This document shows, one piece after another, positions 42,626 through 54,700 of a stretch of DNA of 64,000 nt; position 1 is the first letter of the stretch, and the number at the start of each line of letters is the position of its first letter. A model generated the notes under the pieces. It was not told the origin of the DNA. It saw only the letters and a list, made by a program, of their open reading frames with translations, and did not search any database. The DNA comes from Brachionus koreanus. Lineage: Eukaryota; Rotifera; Eurotatoria; Ploima; Brachionidae. The stretch is taken from contig PJRA01000011.1 in the NCBI GenBank assembly GCA_016987375.1, positions 909,479 to 973,478 of the forward strand. The letters run 5' to 3'. Position numbers and translations under genes: made by a program.

Positions 42626-44756
42626 TTGGTGTTTGTATTCTAAAAATAATTAAGTTCATTTTTGTGAATTATCTGTTTTATATATGTAAAAAAAAAACTA
42701 TATTAAAACTTTTAAAAATAAATATATTTAAACCCGGAAGAAGAATATTCAATTTTTGGTATAAATTTTTACTATGTTAAATTATTTGTTAGCTTGTGTT
42801 TTTTTTTTAATTTACATTAAAAATAAATTTTTTTAATTCTAAAATTTCAAAATTTAAATTTATTTGAATAATATTAAATGCTTGTTTTAAATGAGAATTT
42901 TCATCTATTCCATCTATTGTTCATGTTAAAAAATAATAAGAAATTACTAGAAATGTTAACAATTTTGTAAAAAAAATATTTTTTTTTTAGTAAATGAATC
43001 AAAAATAAATAAGCAAATAGAACAAAAAAATAATTAAACTTTTTATTCTTTTTTATTTTTAGACAAATGCAAATTTGATTTTATAAAAAAAATTTTATAA
43101 AATTTTATAAGAGATAAAAAAAATTTCTTTTATCATTTGAAAAATCAAAGTGATAATTTTTTGATGAATTGTCCTTTTTTTTTAATAAAGTTCTTAATTA
43201 GTTTTAACTTTTTTCTCCTAAGCTAACTAGATTAGATTCTGCAACAAAAATGTTTTTCTAATTTATTGTAAAATTTTCTATTATTATTTCTATTATATTC
43301 AATCAATTAGTTTTAAAAGGCGTGTTTAAACGTTTATTTATATATTTTGTATTTCTAGGTTCAAGAAGAAAATTTTATAGAAAAAACAGTTCAAATACCC
43401 AAAATTGAAAGAAAAAGTTTCCAATTAAAATAAATAAAAAAAAAGAAATGCGTTGAATAATTATGGCCCTATTTTAGGTATCTACTTGAGGATTCTATGT
43501 GAGATAAATGCTAATTAGAGCATTTAAAATAAAAAAAACAGCATTTTAATTTAAAAAATTGATTTTTTTAAAATAAATTTAAAAAATATTCTCTTTTTTC
43601 TTGTTTTATAATTTAATAAAAGCTATTTTAATACAACTATTTAAAATAATTTTTGTCTATTTTAACCTATTTAAATATTATTTCATTTTGGAAATTGTTT
43701 TGATGATCCAGGTATTCTAAATATGTGAGCTTTATAAATTTTCTTGAATTTGATTAAAAACTCTAAAATCAAGTCAATTAAAATATTTTTTAATTTTATA
43801 TTTATATGTATATATTTTTATGTTTAGAAAAAAAAAAATTTGCATCAAAATTTTGTTTGTAAATACGACATTTCAAATAGTTCATTTTTTTATGAATCAA
43901 AAATGAATATTTTTTAAGCGCAATATCTTATTTCCTTGCATTAATAAATATCTTGCAACAAATTGCGCGATTTCAAATGTTTATCTAAGAATGAAATTAA
44001 AAAATTTATCTTAATTATAAACAAAATCGGTATTAAGTTTCAAAAATATTACTAACTTTTTTTATCTTAGACGTATTAATATTTTTTCAGAAAACACCCC
44101 TTGTATGATGAAAACTTTCCTGATTCTACACTTTTTTGAATTTTATATTTTATTTACCGATGTTCTTTTCAAATAAACAATTGATTTAAACATTTTTCTT
44201 CATATCCGAAATTCTGGCCTTATCATATTAATGCTTTATTTTTGTTAAATAAAAGCTCTCAATCATAAGCGCGTATCATTTAAAAAAAGCATCGATATTG
44301 CCGAACTGTTTGTAAATAAAAAATAAAACTAAAAATCGATCTTAAGATTTAAAATTCATTGTAAAAAATTAGAAAATATATGCAAAAAAATTTATTAAAG
44401 TTATTCAATGTAAATCTTTTTTGGGTTTTATTTGTTTTACTGTTTGTATCTGAAGAATCGGTTAGCTATTTTTTGCGTCTTTTCAGGTTCATTACCATTT
44501 GTTGGATAAACAGCTATTTTTTCTTGGCACTTATTTGACACTTGTCAAAAAATTTTGTCTACTTTTTCTGTTTCATTTGCCTCTTGAACTCCATTGAACA
44601 TTTCACGATTGTTCTAAAGACTCAACAAATTCATGGTAATTAAAAAAAACAAAGCTTGTCATAAACCTTATTTTTACCATACTTACTAGCTACTTCTTAA
44701 AAAATAAATTTTTAAGCAGTTTATTTCATTTTTTTGTTTTTAAATTCAAAAAATAT
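42626..44756. other. AT-rich intergenic DNA
   Basis: No gene recognised. About 44460-44650 is a little less AT-rich but gives no recognisable protein. Confidence 0.45.
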
Positions 44757-45090
44757 AAATAGTAGTAGTAGTTTTGACTGTAGCTGGCTAGCCAGCTAGT
44801 GTGCTGACAAGGCACACTAAGACAGCTGATTTGATTGATTGCTGCTCATCCAGCAATCAATCAGAGGGCTTCAACTAATTGATTAGGCAGCGAGTTTCAT
44901 ATGCTAGCGGTTCTGTTGAAAAAAAAGTTATCTTTATGTTGGAGCCTTGAAATTTCTTTGTGATATTTAAAGCAGTGACCTCTTCCTTGGTTTTTAGTGA
45001 CATTAAAATTGTTGCTTTTTTCAACTAATTCTATTCCATGCATGAACTTGTATAATTGAATTAAATCACCTTTTTTTCTTCATTTTTTTA
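44757..45090 (-). mobile_element. CR1/L2-type LINE 3' end
   Basis: On the minus strand, 45090 to about 44870 reads KGDLIQLYKFMHGIELVEKS, NVTKNQGRGHCFKYHKEIS and NSLPNQLVEAL, the C-terminal end of a LINE ORF2, with stops. It is followed by three consecutive hairpins (13-bp stem TGATTGATTGCTG; 8-bp stem TAGTGTGC; 16-bp palindrome AGCTGGCTAGCCAGCT) and a (TAC)n tail at the 44757 end. Confidence 0.8.
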
Positions 45091-45899
45091 TGTTTTTGAT
45101 AATTTTTCCGGAAAACTCCGCAAACTTACGTAGCAAATTTATCTTAAAAAATTGGAAAATTTATGTAAAATTGCCTTAATTTCTACTTTTTTTAAGGCTA
45201 AGCGTAAAAGATCCAAAAATTATAGGTTTTTTTAAATTTTCGATTTTCAAAGTTTTATTTAAGAAATTTGTGAAGTCAAATTCAAGTTAAACTTTTAAAA
45301 AAGCAAAATTTAAGTCTAAGTAAACTTGAAACAAATTAACTTAAATAATTAAATTTTTTATGTGAAATTTTAAAGTTCCATATTTTTACACATTAAGGAT
45401 TTAAAGCATGCTTTAGATTGATAATTTTAATCAATGTTCGATATTTAAAAAATATGATTTTTGAGTTTGGAAAAAAAAATTTCACGATTAAAAAAGTAAA
45501 ATACAAATTTTAAAGCTTTATGATATGATTTTCTATTTTTTTTTAAATTTATAACAAGTGGTTGGTATTTAGTATTAACATAAGATAAATTTTTTTTTCT
45601 ATTTTTAGAGCAAAAATGCTTTTAAAGTCAAACAGAGGTTTTTATTGACTAATCCGTTCTTTATGATATTGTTCTTTATGTATCATTATGATATAAACAT
45701 TTTTAAGTAGAACATGCCAAAAGCTTGTTTAAATTAATGTCAAATGATTCTAATGTCAAAATATTTAATTGTTATTTTTAAGAAAATAATGCCAAAAATT
45801 ACTAATGATAAAGTAATCTTATTTCATATAAAATATTGACAAAAATATTAATTTTAAGAAAAAATAAAAAATAAACCAGAAATTCTAGAGATAAATTTG

Positions 45900-46540
45900 A
45901 GTCTCGCCTTATTTGTTTAGAAATTCAGATGCTATTTGAACTTATACTTTTTGAGCAATTTTTTGCGTGAGTTACACATTGCAGCATCTCGATCTTTTTT
46001 TGAAATCTAAAGTTTCATGGTTCATTATAGACCGAATATGGTTGAAATGCGGCTCCTCTTGATCTTTGTCTAACGCATCTAGAAATTGTGCTATACTTAG
46101 ATATAGTTTGGCAATTTAATGAGCATTCATTTGGTTTGATTGCCAAATTAAATCTAGAAGATCGTTAATGGCTAGTTGGGTATATACAATCTCTTGATCA
46201 TTATTTCCACTTTCTTGTTCTTTGCTTGATTGATTCTTTTAACTGGACTTTTGTTGTCATACATAAAAATTGATTTTTGTCAGTTCTAAGTCCATATTCA
46301 TCATCAATTACAAACTCAGCAAAGACTGGTGTATCGATTTAGATATATTTCCTGTTACCTCTTTTTTTAGATCTTGTGTTGACCAGAGTAAAATGATCTC
46401 GGAGTCTGTCAAAGAATCATGGTAATGTTTTCACTTTTACTTCAGTGCTTTGTTTAGTTTAATACGAATGTTGGTATAGCATTCGTATTTCAATACAAAT
46501 ATATCTTGTTGAAGAGTCTTTATTGTTAGCTAACCAATAA
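45900..46540 (-). pseudogene. Unrecognised degenerate coding relic
   Basis: Less AT-rich than its flanks. Minus-strand frames can be stitched by eye into protein-like text with blocks such as RSKKRGNRK, FAEFVIDDEYGLRTDKNQF, YTQLAINDLLDLIWQSNQM, AQFLDALDKDQEEPHFNHI and SIMNHETLDFKKRSR, interrupted by at least three stops or shifts. I do not recognise the family. It may be a decayed gene or transposon ORF. Confidence 0.45.
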
Positions 46541-46577
46541 CGAAAATTTTTGTAAATAATTACTGGATGAGACTTTT

Positions 46578-46888
46578 TTATATTCTCGATTCCAAATTGC
46601 TGATAATATATATAATATCTTGATTATTTTCACTTATTTTTGAAAAGTATAAATTTATATTATTTAAATAACCTGTTTCCTTTTCTAAATTATTAATAAT
46701 AAAAATTAAATTTTTTACATTAGATTCTTTTAGCATTAGATTATAGTAAATAACGTAGTTCTTTAACAATTGCTCGTTTTTGACTTTTTTTTCAACTTCA
46801 GAAGAAGAAGTTGAATCAGTTAATAAATTGCTATACACTGATGCTAAAACTTTATCTTTTGCTTGAGACAAGTGGGCAAAAAGTTTTT
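46578..46888 (-). CDS. Small hypothetical coiled-coil-like protein, 3' exon
   Basis: An open frame of about 100 residues reads KLFAHLSQAKDKVLASVYSN and then a Lys/Asn/Ile-rich helical stretch, ending at a TAA at 46578. There is no in-frame ATG before the upstream stop; a likely AG acceptor (CTCTAG) ends at 46889, so I take it as the last exon of a spliced gene whose first exon I could not place between 46889 and about 47060. The pattern of charged heptads suggests a small coiled-coil subunit, but I do not recognise a family. It would be divergent from GPATCH3 with a shared promoter region of under 300 bases. It could also be chance. Confidence 0.4.
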
Positions 46889-47169
46889 CTAGAGATTGCA
46901 GTCAAATGGTAAATACAATAGTCCATGAGAAAAAAAAAATTAATTTGAACTTGAATATTTTTTTTACTTTATAATTGAACATTAATAAATAAATAAAACT
47001 CACTTGTACACAAAGCTTGGAAATTAAAAAAAAATTTATTCTAAATTTTAAAAAAGTTATGATACTTTTGTCATCTAAAAAAAATAATTAAAATAAATAA
47101 TTTCAAAATATATTTTTTGTTTTTATCATAATAAAAAAGATTAATAATTAAATTAAAAATGTGAAAAAA

Positions 47170-48431
47170 ATGAGCGAAATACACATATTGATCAGTGAAA
47201 TACCTAGCGATTACCATTCGAAAGACTTGCGTCATTTTTTCAATTACTCAGTAGAAAAAGAATTTTTTCATTGTTTCCATTATAGAAAGCGCCCACATGA
47301 ATCAAAAAAATTCAACTTGGCACTGGCAAAAATCAAGCCGAACAAATTTGATGAATTTTTTCAACTTTACGAGTCTAAAAAATGGTTCGACTATCAAAAC
47401 AGACCCAATGAAAAAAATTTGACATGTAAAATTTTGAAAATAAAATCATTCCAGGATAAAAATTTTTCTGAATTGATCGAATTTCGAAATATACCAAATT
47501 GGATGAGACAAGGAAATGTTGGAACGCCAACCAAACACTTTCTTAGCTATATTAATCAATGCAAAATGCCTACATCACTGATAAGTAAATTGGGTATAAA
47601 CATTGCTGATTACAGACAAAGTAGCAAAAAAAAATATTCTAATGTTCAGTTTGTTTATGATCAACAAGAAGAGTATGCTTCCGAAGATGAATTAGAAGAA
47701 TGGGAACGACATGAATCTCTACATGATGATGTTACTAAACAAGACAGAACATCCCCTTATTTATATGAAGACGAAATTGAGCTTAAATGGGAAAAAGGTG
47801 GATCTGGCCTTGTTTTTTATACTGTATTTTTTTTTCTAAATACTTTTTAATTTTTTTAAATTATTTTAAATTTTTAATGAAGGATGAAAATTTTTGGAAA
47901 AATTATGAAAACAAAGATTTTGATGCAGAGACAGCAGATGACTGGGACGTGGACATGAGTGTTTATTATGAACACGATCAGGCTGACAAAGACGCAACTG
48001 ATCTGCTTGATATGCGCAAACAAGACTTGATGCGTAATGGTAATGCTAATCATGTAGACGATGAGACAAGATTTAAACGATTGAATCCTTTTTCACATTT
48101 GGGGAAAAAAAAGTTGAGAGTCTTTGACAAAAATTCTTTTGCTAGAAGACAGATGGAAAAATATGGATGGAAGGAAGGAGAATCAATTGGACTTCGACCT
48201 GGACTTAAAACAGCCCTCGATGCTAGTGATGCAAAAAATCCAATGGACAAAACCGGAATTGGATATCATGGTGAAAAAGTAGATCGCAAATTTTTGGTAA
48301 AATTAAAAAAAAACAAAGAGGAAAAATCAAGACGTGAGTCAGAATTCTTTATAGGATCAATATATGACCGAAATTCCAATCGACCAGATTCTCTTTTGAC
48401 TAGATTTGAACCAACCCTAAAATATAAATAA
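47170..48431 (+). CDS. GPATCH3: G-patch domain-containing protein 3 (2 exons)
   Basis: Exons 47170-47823 and 47883-48431 (intron 59 bp, GTATTT...GAAG) give 400 residues. Signature parts are HCFHYRKRP, RQGNVGTPTKHFL, EEWERHESLHDDVT, EIELKWEKGGSGLVFYT immediately before the intron, then ENFWKNY, ETADDWDVDMSVYYEHD after it, and a G-patch at about residues 305-365 (FARRQMEKYGWKEGESIGL, TGIGYHGEK). The joined EIELKWEKGGSGLVFYT and DDWDVDMSVYY blocks match human GPATCH3 almost residue for residue as I remember it. G-patch proteins bind RNA or activate DEAH helicases; in mammals GPATCH3 has been linked to antiviral signalling control. The true start is ATG at 47170; codons upstream in frame include no ATG. 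It is shorter than the human protein (about 525). Convergent with the HU-domain gene, only 74 bases apart. Confidence 0.93.
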
Positions 48432-48505
48432 AGATAATTTTTCATTTTTTTTAATTTTATTTAATAAAATAAAATATAGTTTAGTTTATTTAATTGCTGA
48501 AAAAT

Positions 48506-49054
48506 TCAATAGATTGGCATATATTTTTCTATTACTGAAGAAAATTCAAAAAATGCTTGTTTTTTTGGCTTCGGATTGATATCGACTACTTTGAATACAC
48601 CAAGACCATTGAAGGGCAAAGAGATTACCGAATCAGTGCGAATAAAGTGATCAATAGCATTGAATGACTCATTTAAAATACTCTCTACAACGTCTCTTGA
48701 ATACTTACGCTTGGTAAGTTCACTAATTGCCGAATAATTTATTCTGTGAACCGGAATAGCTGTGTTAACAAAATCTTTTTCAAACTCTAAATAGTGAGTT
48801 TGAGCGAATTTGTCGCTAAGCAAAAAAAATGGTTTTAATTTTAGCAATTCTTTTTTGTTGCCTATATCCAATCTTTTCTCGACGAATGTAAATGTGCCAA
48901 ACCCAGGCAAGACTACTCCACGTTTTTTGCTCATCTCCTCTCGGATTGTGTAGGCCAAAGCATCCCATATAATTAAAACATCTTTTTCACTTATCGATGA
49001 GATATTTAATTTGTTTTTTGACTCAGTGCTGCTACGTCGAGCAATTTTTTCCAT
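48506..49054 (-). CDS. CCDC81: CCDC81-type twin HU-domain protein
   Basis: A single-exon 182-residue protein. Residues about 23-92 form a first HU-like domain (VLIIWDALAYTIREEMSKKR, GVVLPGFGTFTFVEKRLDIGN, FFLLSDKFAQTH) and about 100-180 a second (YSAISELTKRKYSRDVVESI, SLPFNGLGVFKV). These are the two HU-CCDC81 domains found in the centriolar-satellite protein CCDC81, which share the fold of bacterial HU. Human CCDC81 is several times longer, with a C-terminal coiled-coil part that is missing here, so this is either a short paralogue, or further exons exist on the minus strand that I did not find, although the frame ends cleanly in IEKYMPIY plus a stop. Start at the first ATG. Confidence 0.75.
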   Translation of the reverse strand: MEKIARRSSTESKNKLNISSISEKDVLIIWDALAYTIREEMSKKRGVVLPGFGTFTFVEKRLDIGNKKELLKLKPFFLLSDKFAQTHYLEFEKDFVNTAIPVHRINYSAISELTKRKYSRDVVESILNESFNAIDHFIRTDSVISLPFNGLGVFKVVDINPKPKKQAFFEFSSVIEKYMPIY

Positions 49055-50499
49055 TACTTAAAATTTAGTTCTATTTTTTTCTTCTAAAACTCAAATCTAG
49101 TTACTAATGTTATTAGAAAATTTCTATTTTTTAACATATAATTTTTGCTTGCTTTTGATCAACAAAATTCCTTCGGCAATAAAAATCATTTTAGTTTAAA
49201 ATGTGATTTTTATTTAAATTAATTAATTTAATGATTTTTAACTCAGTCTAAAATATTTATTTTCAAGTAATTATTGTTTTTAAAAGAAAAATTTCTTTTT
49301 TAATTTTTTTATTTACAAAAAAAAATAATATTGAATTTAACTCTGAAATAAATTCAAAAAATAATTCGAGATCTAAACTAAATTCTATTAATTACTGAAA
49401 AAAAAATTTAAACAAACGCGCTAATAAAAAGCTTTTTTTCGTAACCAGGATTAAAAAAGTTAGTGCAAAATTTTTTCATCTAAATTATTCGAATGAATTG
49501 TTGTGAACACAAAGTCAAAAAGAATTGTTTAATTTTTAAAGGCTGTCTCTGTTTAAAACAAATTGAATAATTTAAAAGGATTCTTTTAAAATAATTATTT
49601 GATTTTTTTTTAGTTTCCACTGTTACAAAGTTGATCAAATTTGAATAATAAAAAGAATAACAAAGCGCTAAGGCTTTGATGAAAAAATACTCAAAATTTT
49701 TTGAATAATAAAAATATCAATTTTAAAAACTTTTAATTTTTTTTCATTTTTAGCTATTTGTTTCAACAATATTTTAAATTTTTTTTATAGACCCAATTTT
49801 AATTGAATTAAATATTTTCTAATAAATGGCTGTCAAATATAACATTTAAGCTATGTAAATTATTAAAAATTGAGATGATTAATCAATTTATTCTTTGGAA
49901 AATCCAGAGAATTATTGTGCAAATTCAGTTCAGTTCTTGCTTGAAATTAGATAGGGTTAAATGATTCATCAAACAATTTAATTATATAAGACATTTTCTC
50001 TAGAATTTATCTTAAGTTTATTGGATTAATTATAGATGTAAAAACAAGAGAAATTGATTCAGATTGCAGGCCTAGTTGTAATATCATATTTAGATAATGC
50101 TTATCTAATCGATCCAGTTAGCCATTGTAATAATTAATGTATTAAGAAAAATAAGATGATCGTATGTTGGTATGAAGGAATGGCTAATTAGAACAAAAAA
50201 TAACAATACAAGATCAAAAATATACATCCTCCGTTTCCACCCAGAAAAATATTTAAGATTAACGAAAAAAAAATTCAAATGCTTTAAGATAAGTTGAATA
50301 TTTAAGATATCAAATTTAAAATTAAAATATTAATGTTAATTATATTAAGTGTTTATTAGTTTCGATTTTTTTTTAAATTATGGTAAATATTTTTTTCAGT
50401 AATTATGTTCTTTTGGAATTATTAACAACAACAGAACAGGACAAAAAATTAAATATAAAAATCTAACAAATTATCTGCAAAATATATTATGTTGAGTGA
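49055..50499. other. AT-rich intergenic DNA
   Basis: No gene, RNA or repeat recognised. Confidence 0.5.
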
Positions 50500-51310
50500 T
50501 AAAATTTTGCGTTTTTTAAGATTGGATATTTTTAATCTTTACATCTTTGTAATTCTAAAAATTCAAGTCATATTAGATGATAGAATAAACAGAATTGAAT
50601 GCTTTTCGCAATGATATGTCTAAATTTTTGTTTATTTTTTTCTAAAACATTTTGTAAAATGAAAACTTTAAATGAAAATTTTGAAATTATGATACTCTTA
50701 CTTCATTATTCGAAAAGCGCTATCAGTAACAGAAGCAACTCGTGTGAAATATGCGGTGGAAGGTGAAAAGATGCTCTGTAATGATGAGACAAGATTGGTT
50801 TAAAAAATTTAATAGTGGTGATATGAGCCTTCAAAGGAAATAGGGTCATGAAGACAACCCATTCTAGATCAGAATCCTCTGGGTACAGCTGTTGAAAGTA
50901 ACCTTAAGTTCAGCTGTATATCAAATTATCTTTGCACATCACAATCGACGATATCTCGTCACCTTAATTTGATTAACAAAGCTAACATACATTGCCAAGT
51001 TGTTTCTCATGATTTGACAGATTTAGATATTCAACGAAGCATTGAAATTAGTAAGAAGCTACTTAAAAATCAGCATATAGTCAGGATCTTTCTACTTTTG
51101 ATTATCATCTTTTTTGCTAAATGATATTTGACAGCTCATTTTCTTAGAGGACCAAGTTTAAGAAGGGTGCCGTGAGTTTTTTGGGTCAAAAAGCCATGAA
51201 TGTTACAAGAGAAGAATCGAACTCTGATATATGGCCAATAATTTAAAGATTAGCTGACCATTACTTTTTTATTGATAGCTGTGATAAAAAGCTTAGAAAT
51301 AATTGCTAAA
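50500..51310 (+). pseudogene. Degenerate mariner transposase, copy C
   Basis: On the plus strand about 50735-51060 reads, with many stops, as the N-terminal DNA-binding half of a mariner transposase (ending near RYSTKH), then directly continues at about 51090-51310 with the C-terminal block (STFDYHLFC, FKKGAVSFLGQKAM, DHYFFIDSC). The middle catalytic part is deleted. The 5' non-coding end (50515-50570, read on the other strand) shares AGAATTACAAAGATG with copy B and ATCCAATCTT with copies A and B. Confidence 0.7.
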
Positions 51311-51736
51311 AAAAGTAAAATTTTCTCCCATACCCATAGAGACGAATTATTTACTACTATACTTTATATAAATATTAAATAAATATAACAAACATGGAAT
51401 GCTTGCTCCTTATTCCTCGCAAAGTTGAACATCTTCTTTAATCATAATTAAGAAAAATTAGTATCTAAATATTTATCCATTGTGTGCATTTCTGCAAAAA
51501 TGTAAAAATTTCTAGTCCTCCAAATGCTGAAAAATAGAATGTTACAGTAAATAAATTTTTTATGAGTGTGGATAAGATCTAGAATTATTTTTAATTTATT
51601 TTTTTAATACTTGCTTGCTTTATTTATAGGATTAATGGTTTTGCAAAATCAAAAAAATTTTATTTGAAATTTTTATTATTTAAAAAAAAACTAATTTCAC
51701 TTAAATAAGATCTACCAAAAAAATGAAAATTTAAGT
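51311..51736. other. Non-coding, 3' flank of the ADAMTS-like gene
   Basis: Nothing recognised apart from the likely 3' UTR of the minus-strand protease gene. Confidence 0.5.
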
Positions 51737-54700
51737 CTACAAGAAATATTTCAAGAATGCTATTTTTTTTGTTTTTATTTTAAATTTTCTTCTTTTACAT
51801 TTATTTTTTACCAAATTTTTTTTTGTTGTTTTTGAATTAGTAGAGTTTGTTACTTTTCGAGTAGAAAGTTTGTTTTTTGTGATAAGTAGACTATTATTTG
51901 TAGAGCTTGCTGAAGTTATGAAATTTTCGTATATAGATGATATCTGTTTTGAAGAATTATTCAGTGTTGACAATTTGTCAAATGATGAAGCTGAAATTTC
52001 ACTATGGCTCGTAATTGTTGTGGTAGGAGCTACTGTCGTTTGCAAATAAGCTGTTTTTCTTGAGCAAAGTGGACCTGTAAAACCAGTTGGACAAAGACAT
52101 TTAAAAGATAAAAAACTATTAATTGCTTGACTTGTGTTCGCACATTGTCCCCCATTTTCACATATAAATGTTTCATTTTTGCATTTAACTGGCTCAACTT
52201 TCAAAATCAAAATTTTAATTTAGATAATAAATAAAAAATTTGCTCCATCTTTTAATAGTCTTTAAAATAAAAAGGCATGATTAATTGGAATTTTATAAAT
52301 AAGAAAATTGTCACCGAAATTAACTTACTAAGGCAAATTTATAATTTAAAAAATTTCTATATGAATTACCTTTGCATAAACCACACGATTTTCGGCATGA
52401 AATCTGTCTACTTGGTTGAGAACAAGAATTCGAGTCTGTCGGACATTTGTCTTGGGTATCATAGCACGATAATTGCAAATAAACTTAATTTGAATATTTT
52501 TAATAGTATCTAAATTTAAATTCGAAGATCTACTTGTGCATAAGGAACAACAATATTTAGAGCCAGGTCCATTTTTGCAATAATTGTAAACAGAATATTT
52601 GTTTGATTCTAAAATCGAAAAATACTGGGAACAAGTTTTTGAAACTTCATAGAAAAGGTATAGATCATCCATCCATTGGTAAATAGCTTGATCTCGGAAT
52701 GGACATTTCGATTGTGCTGCTTTCGAGCTTTTGATGCAGGTATTGTTGATACACATCTAAGAGACAACAATTTACTTAAGTGATGGAATCAAATAAAGTC
52801 TATTTTACAGATCCAGAACCGCATTGAGTTCCATCTAGCGCTGGACCAATTGAATGGACTGTAAAGCCTTTATTACACTGCAAATTTGAGCACATATTTT
52901 GAATTCTAGTCTATTTATTTTTTCTATTAAATTAAAAAAAATAACGGAATTAATTAATTTTTACAAAGTCATTCGTTGAATCACTGCCGATTTTTAGCCG
53001 ACATTGATCATCAATATCCCAATACTGTCCTATTAGTTTAGAATCATAGGTCTCAAATGAACTCTCTACAGGATCATTTTTTAAGCAAAGAAAACTTGGG
53101 CTAAAATATCCATTTTTCAAAAGGACTTGTTTGAAATTGGCTATTGAGCATGGTGAAAATTTTTGAAGATTTGAAAAATTTTTTGACAAAGAAGGATTTG
53201 CTGATAGAATAAAATTATCAGCACTAGAACATGAAGAAGAACTTCTTTCACCATCATGCATTCCTCCTAAATTATGACCTATCTCATGAGCAATTATCTA
53301 TAATTTCAAAAAAGTTTCTTGATTTAATTTTAGTAAAAAATGTTAATCATATAAGCATTACATATGGAACCATAGCTGGATTGTATTCTTCGACTATAGA
53401 GTATTTCATTTGGTCATTACAAACACCAGCGTTAATTGTTCCCCCAGTAATATCATTTCTAATAAAATCAGTCCAAATGTCTTTCCTTTAATAAATTTAT
53501 ATCTTTAAAAAAATAATGAATATAATTTTTTTTAATCTCACCGAGTAATTCCAACTGCATGATCAAATTCAAAATTAAGCTGAAGTGAATTGAGATAGGA
53601 GCCTAACTTAGATAAAGCCTTTCCTATAATTATGACCTCTCTATTTCCGTAAGTGGGAAAAGACGGATCACCAACATAACTCCTGTCAGTCCAAATTGAT
53701 TCTTTTGTATTCTTTTATAGAATTGATTTAATTTATTCAATTAAAATGATTAAGATAAAAAATGATTTAAGGACATGGCCAGAATAAAGTTAATAAAATG
53801 AGAACTTTATTTTAGGGCTTCATCCTTAATCGTTTTTAAGACTTAGTTATTACTGAAGCAACCAAAATGTTTGTCAGTCTTATATTAATTCGAATGTCTG
53901 GATCATTTGACAAGGAATTTTGAAATTTTTGATTTACTGAATTAATCACATGAGCATAGTAGACTCTGATGTTTTCAAGAATCAAATTCAAATCGTTTGA
54001 TTGAACCAAATTTTTGTAATAATTGTAAATTGATATATCAAGTACGGCAACAGTTTCTACATTCATTACAAGTGGTCCTCCGTTGAAGGCTCTCTCTATT
54101 CGGTCTGTTTTGCCTTCACGAAAAATAAAAAACAAAATTGAAAAAAAAATTTTTTACTTTTTTCTATTTCTTTGATATTTGTTCCACAAGAAAATTTAAA
54201 TTCAGTTATATTTTGAATAAATAATTTGTGATTTAAATTTTTAGTTGATCCTCATTAAATAAAACAATTAATTTTTTGAAATAATTAAAACAGTTCTAAA
54301 TTACTTCTCAATCTTTTAAGAGATGGTGAAATCGAAAAAATGTGATTATCTGTGGTCACTTTTCCAATCTAAAAAATTAAAATTTATCTTATAACTTTCT
54401 AATTTGAACCTACAATTGAGAGAAAATTTTCAGAATTTCTGATAACTGTTGCATATCCATTTCCGTATCTATCTTTGTAGTGATAAAAATTCTAGAAATA
54501 AATTTAAAAAGCTTAAATTAAGAAAAATAAAAGTAATTACAATTCTTTTATTAGGAGTAAATAAATACGTTTGATAATTTTGATTTAATAAATTTATGTT
54601 TGGCAGAGTAAAAAGTAAATCAGGAAAAAAAACTGCCCAATAAGTCCTATTTTCATAGTGTATGATAATTGAAAAGTTTTCAGGAAAGCCTGATTTGTTT

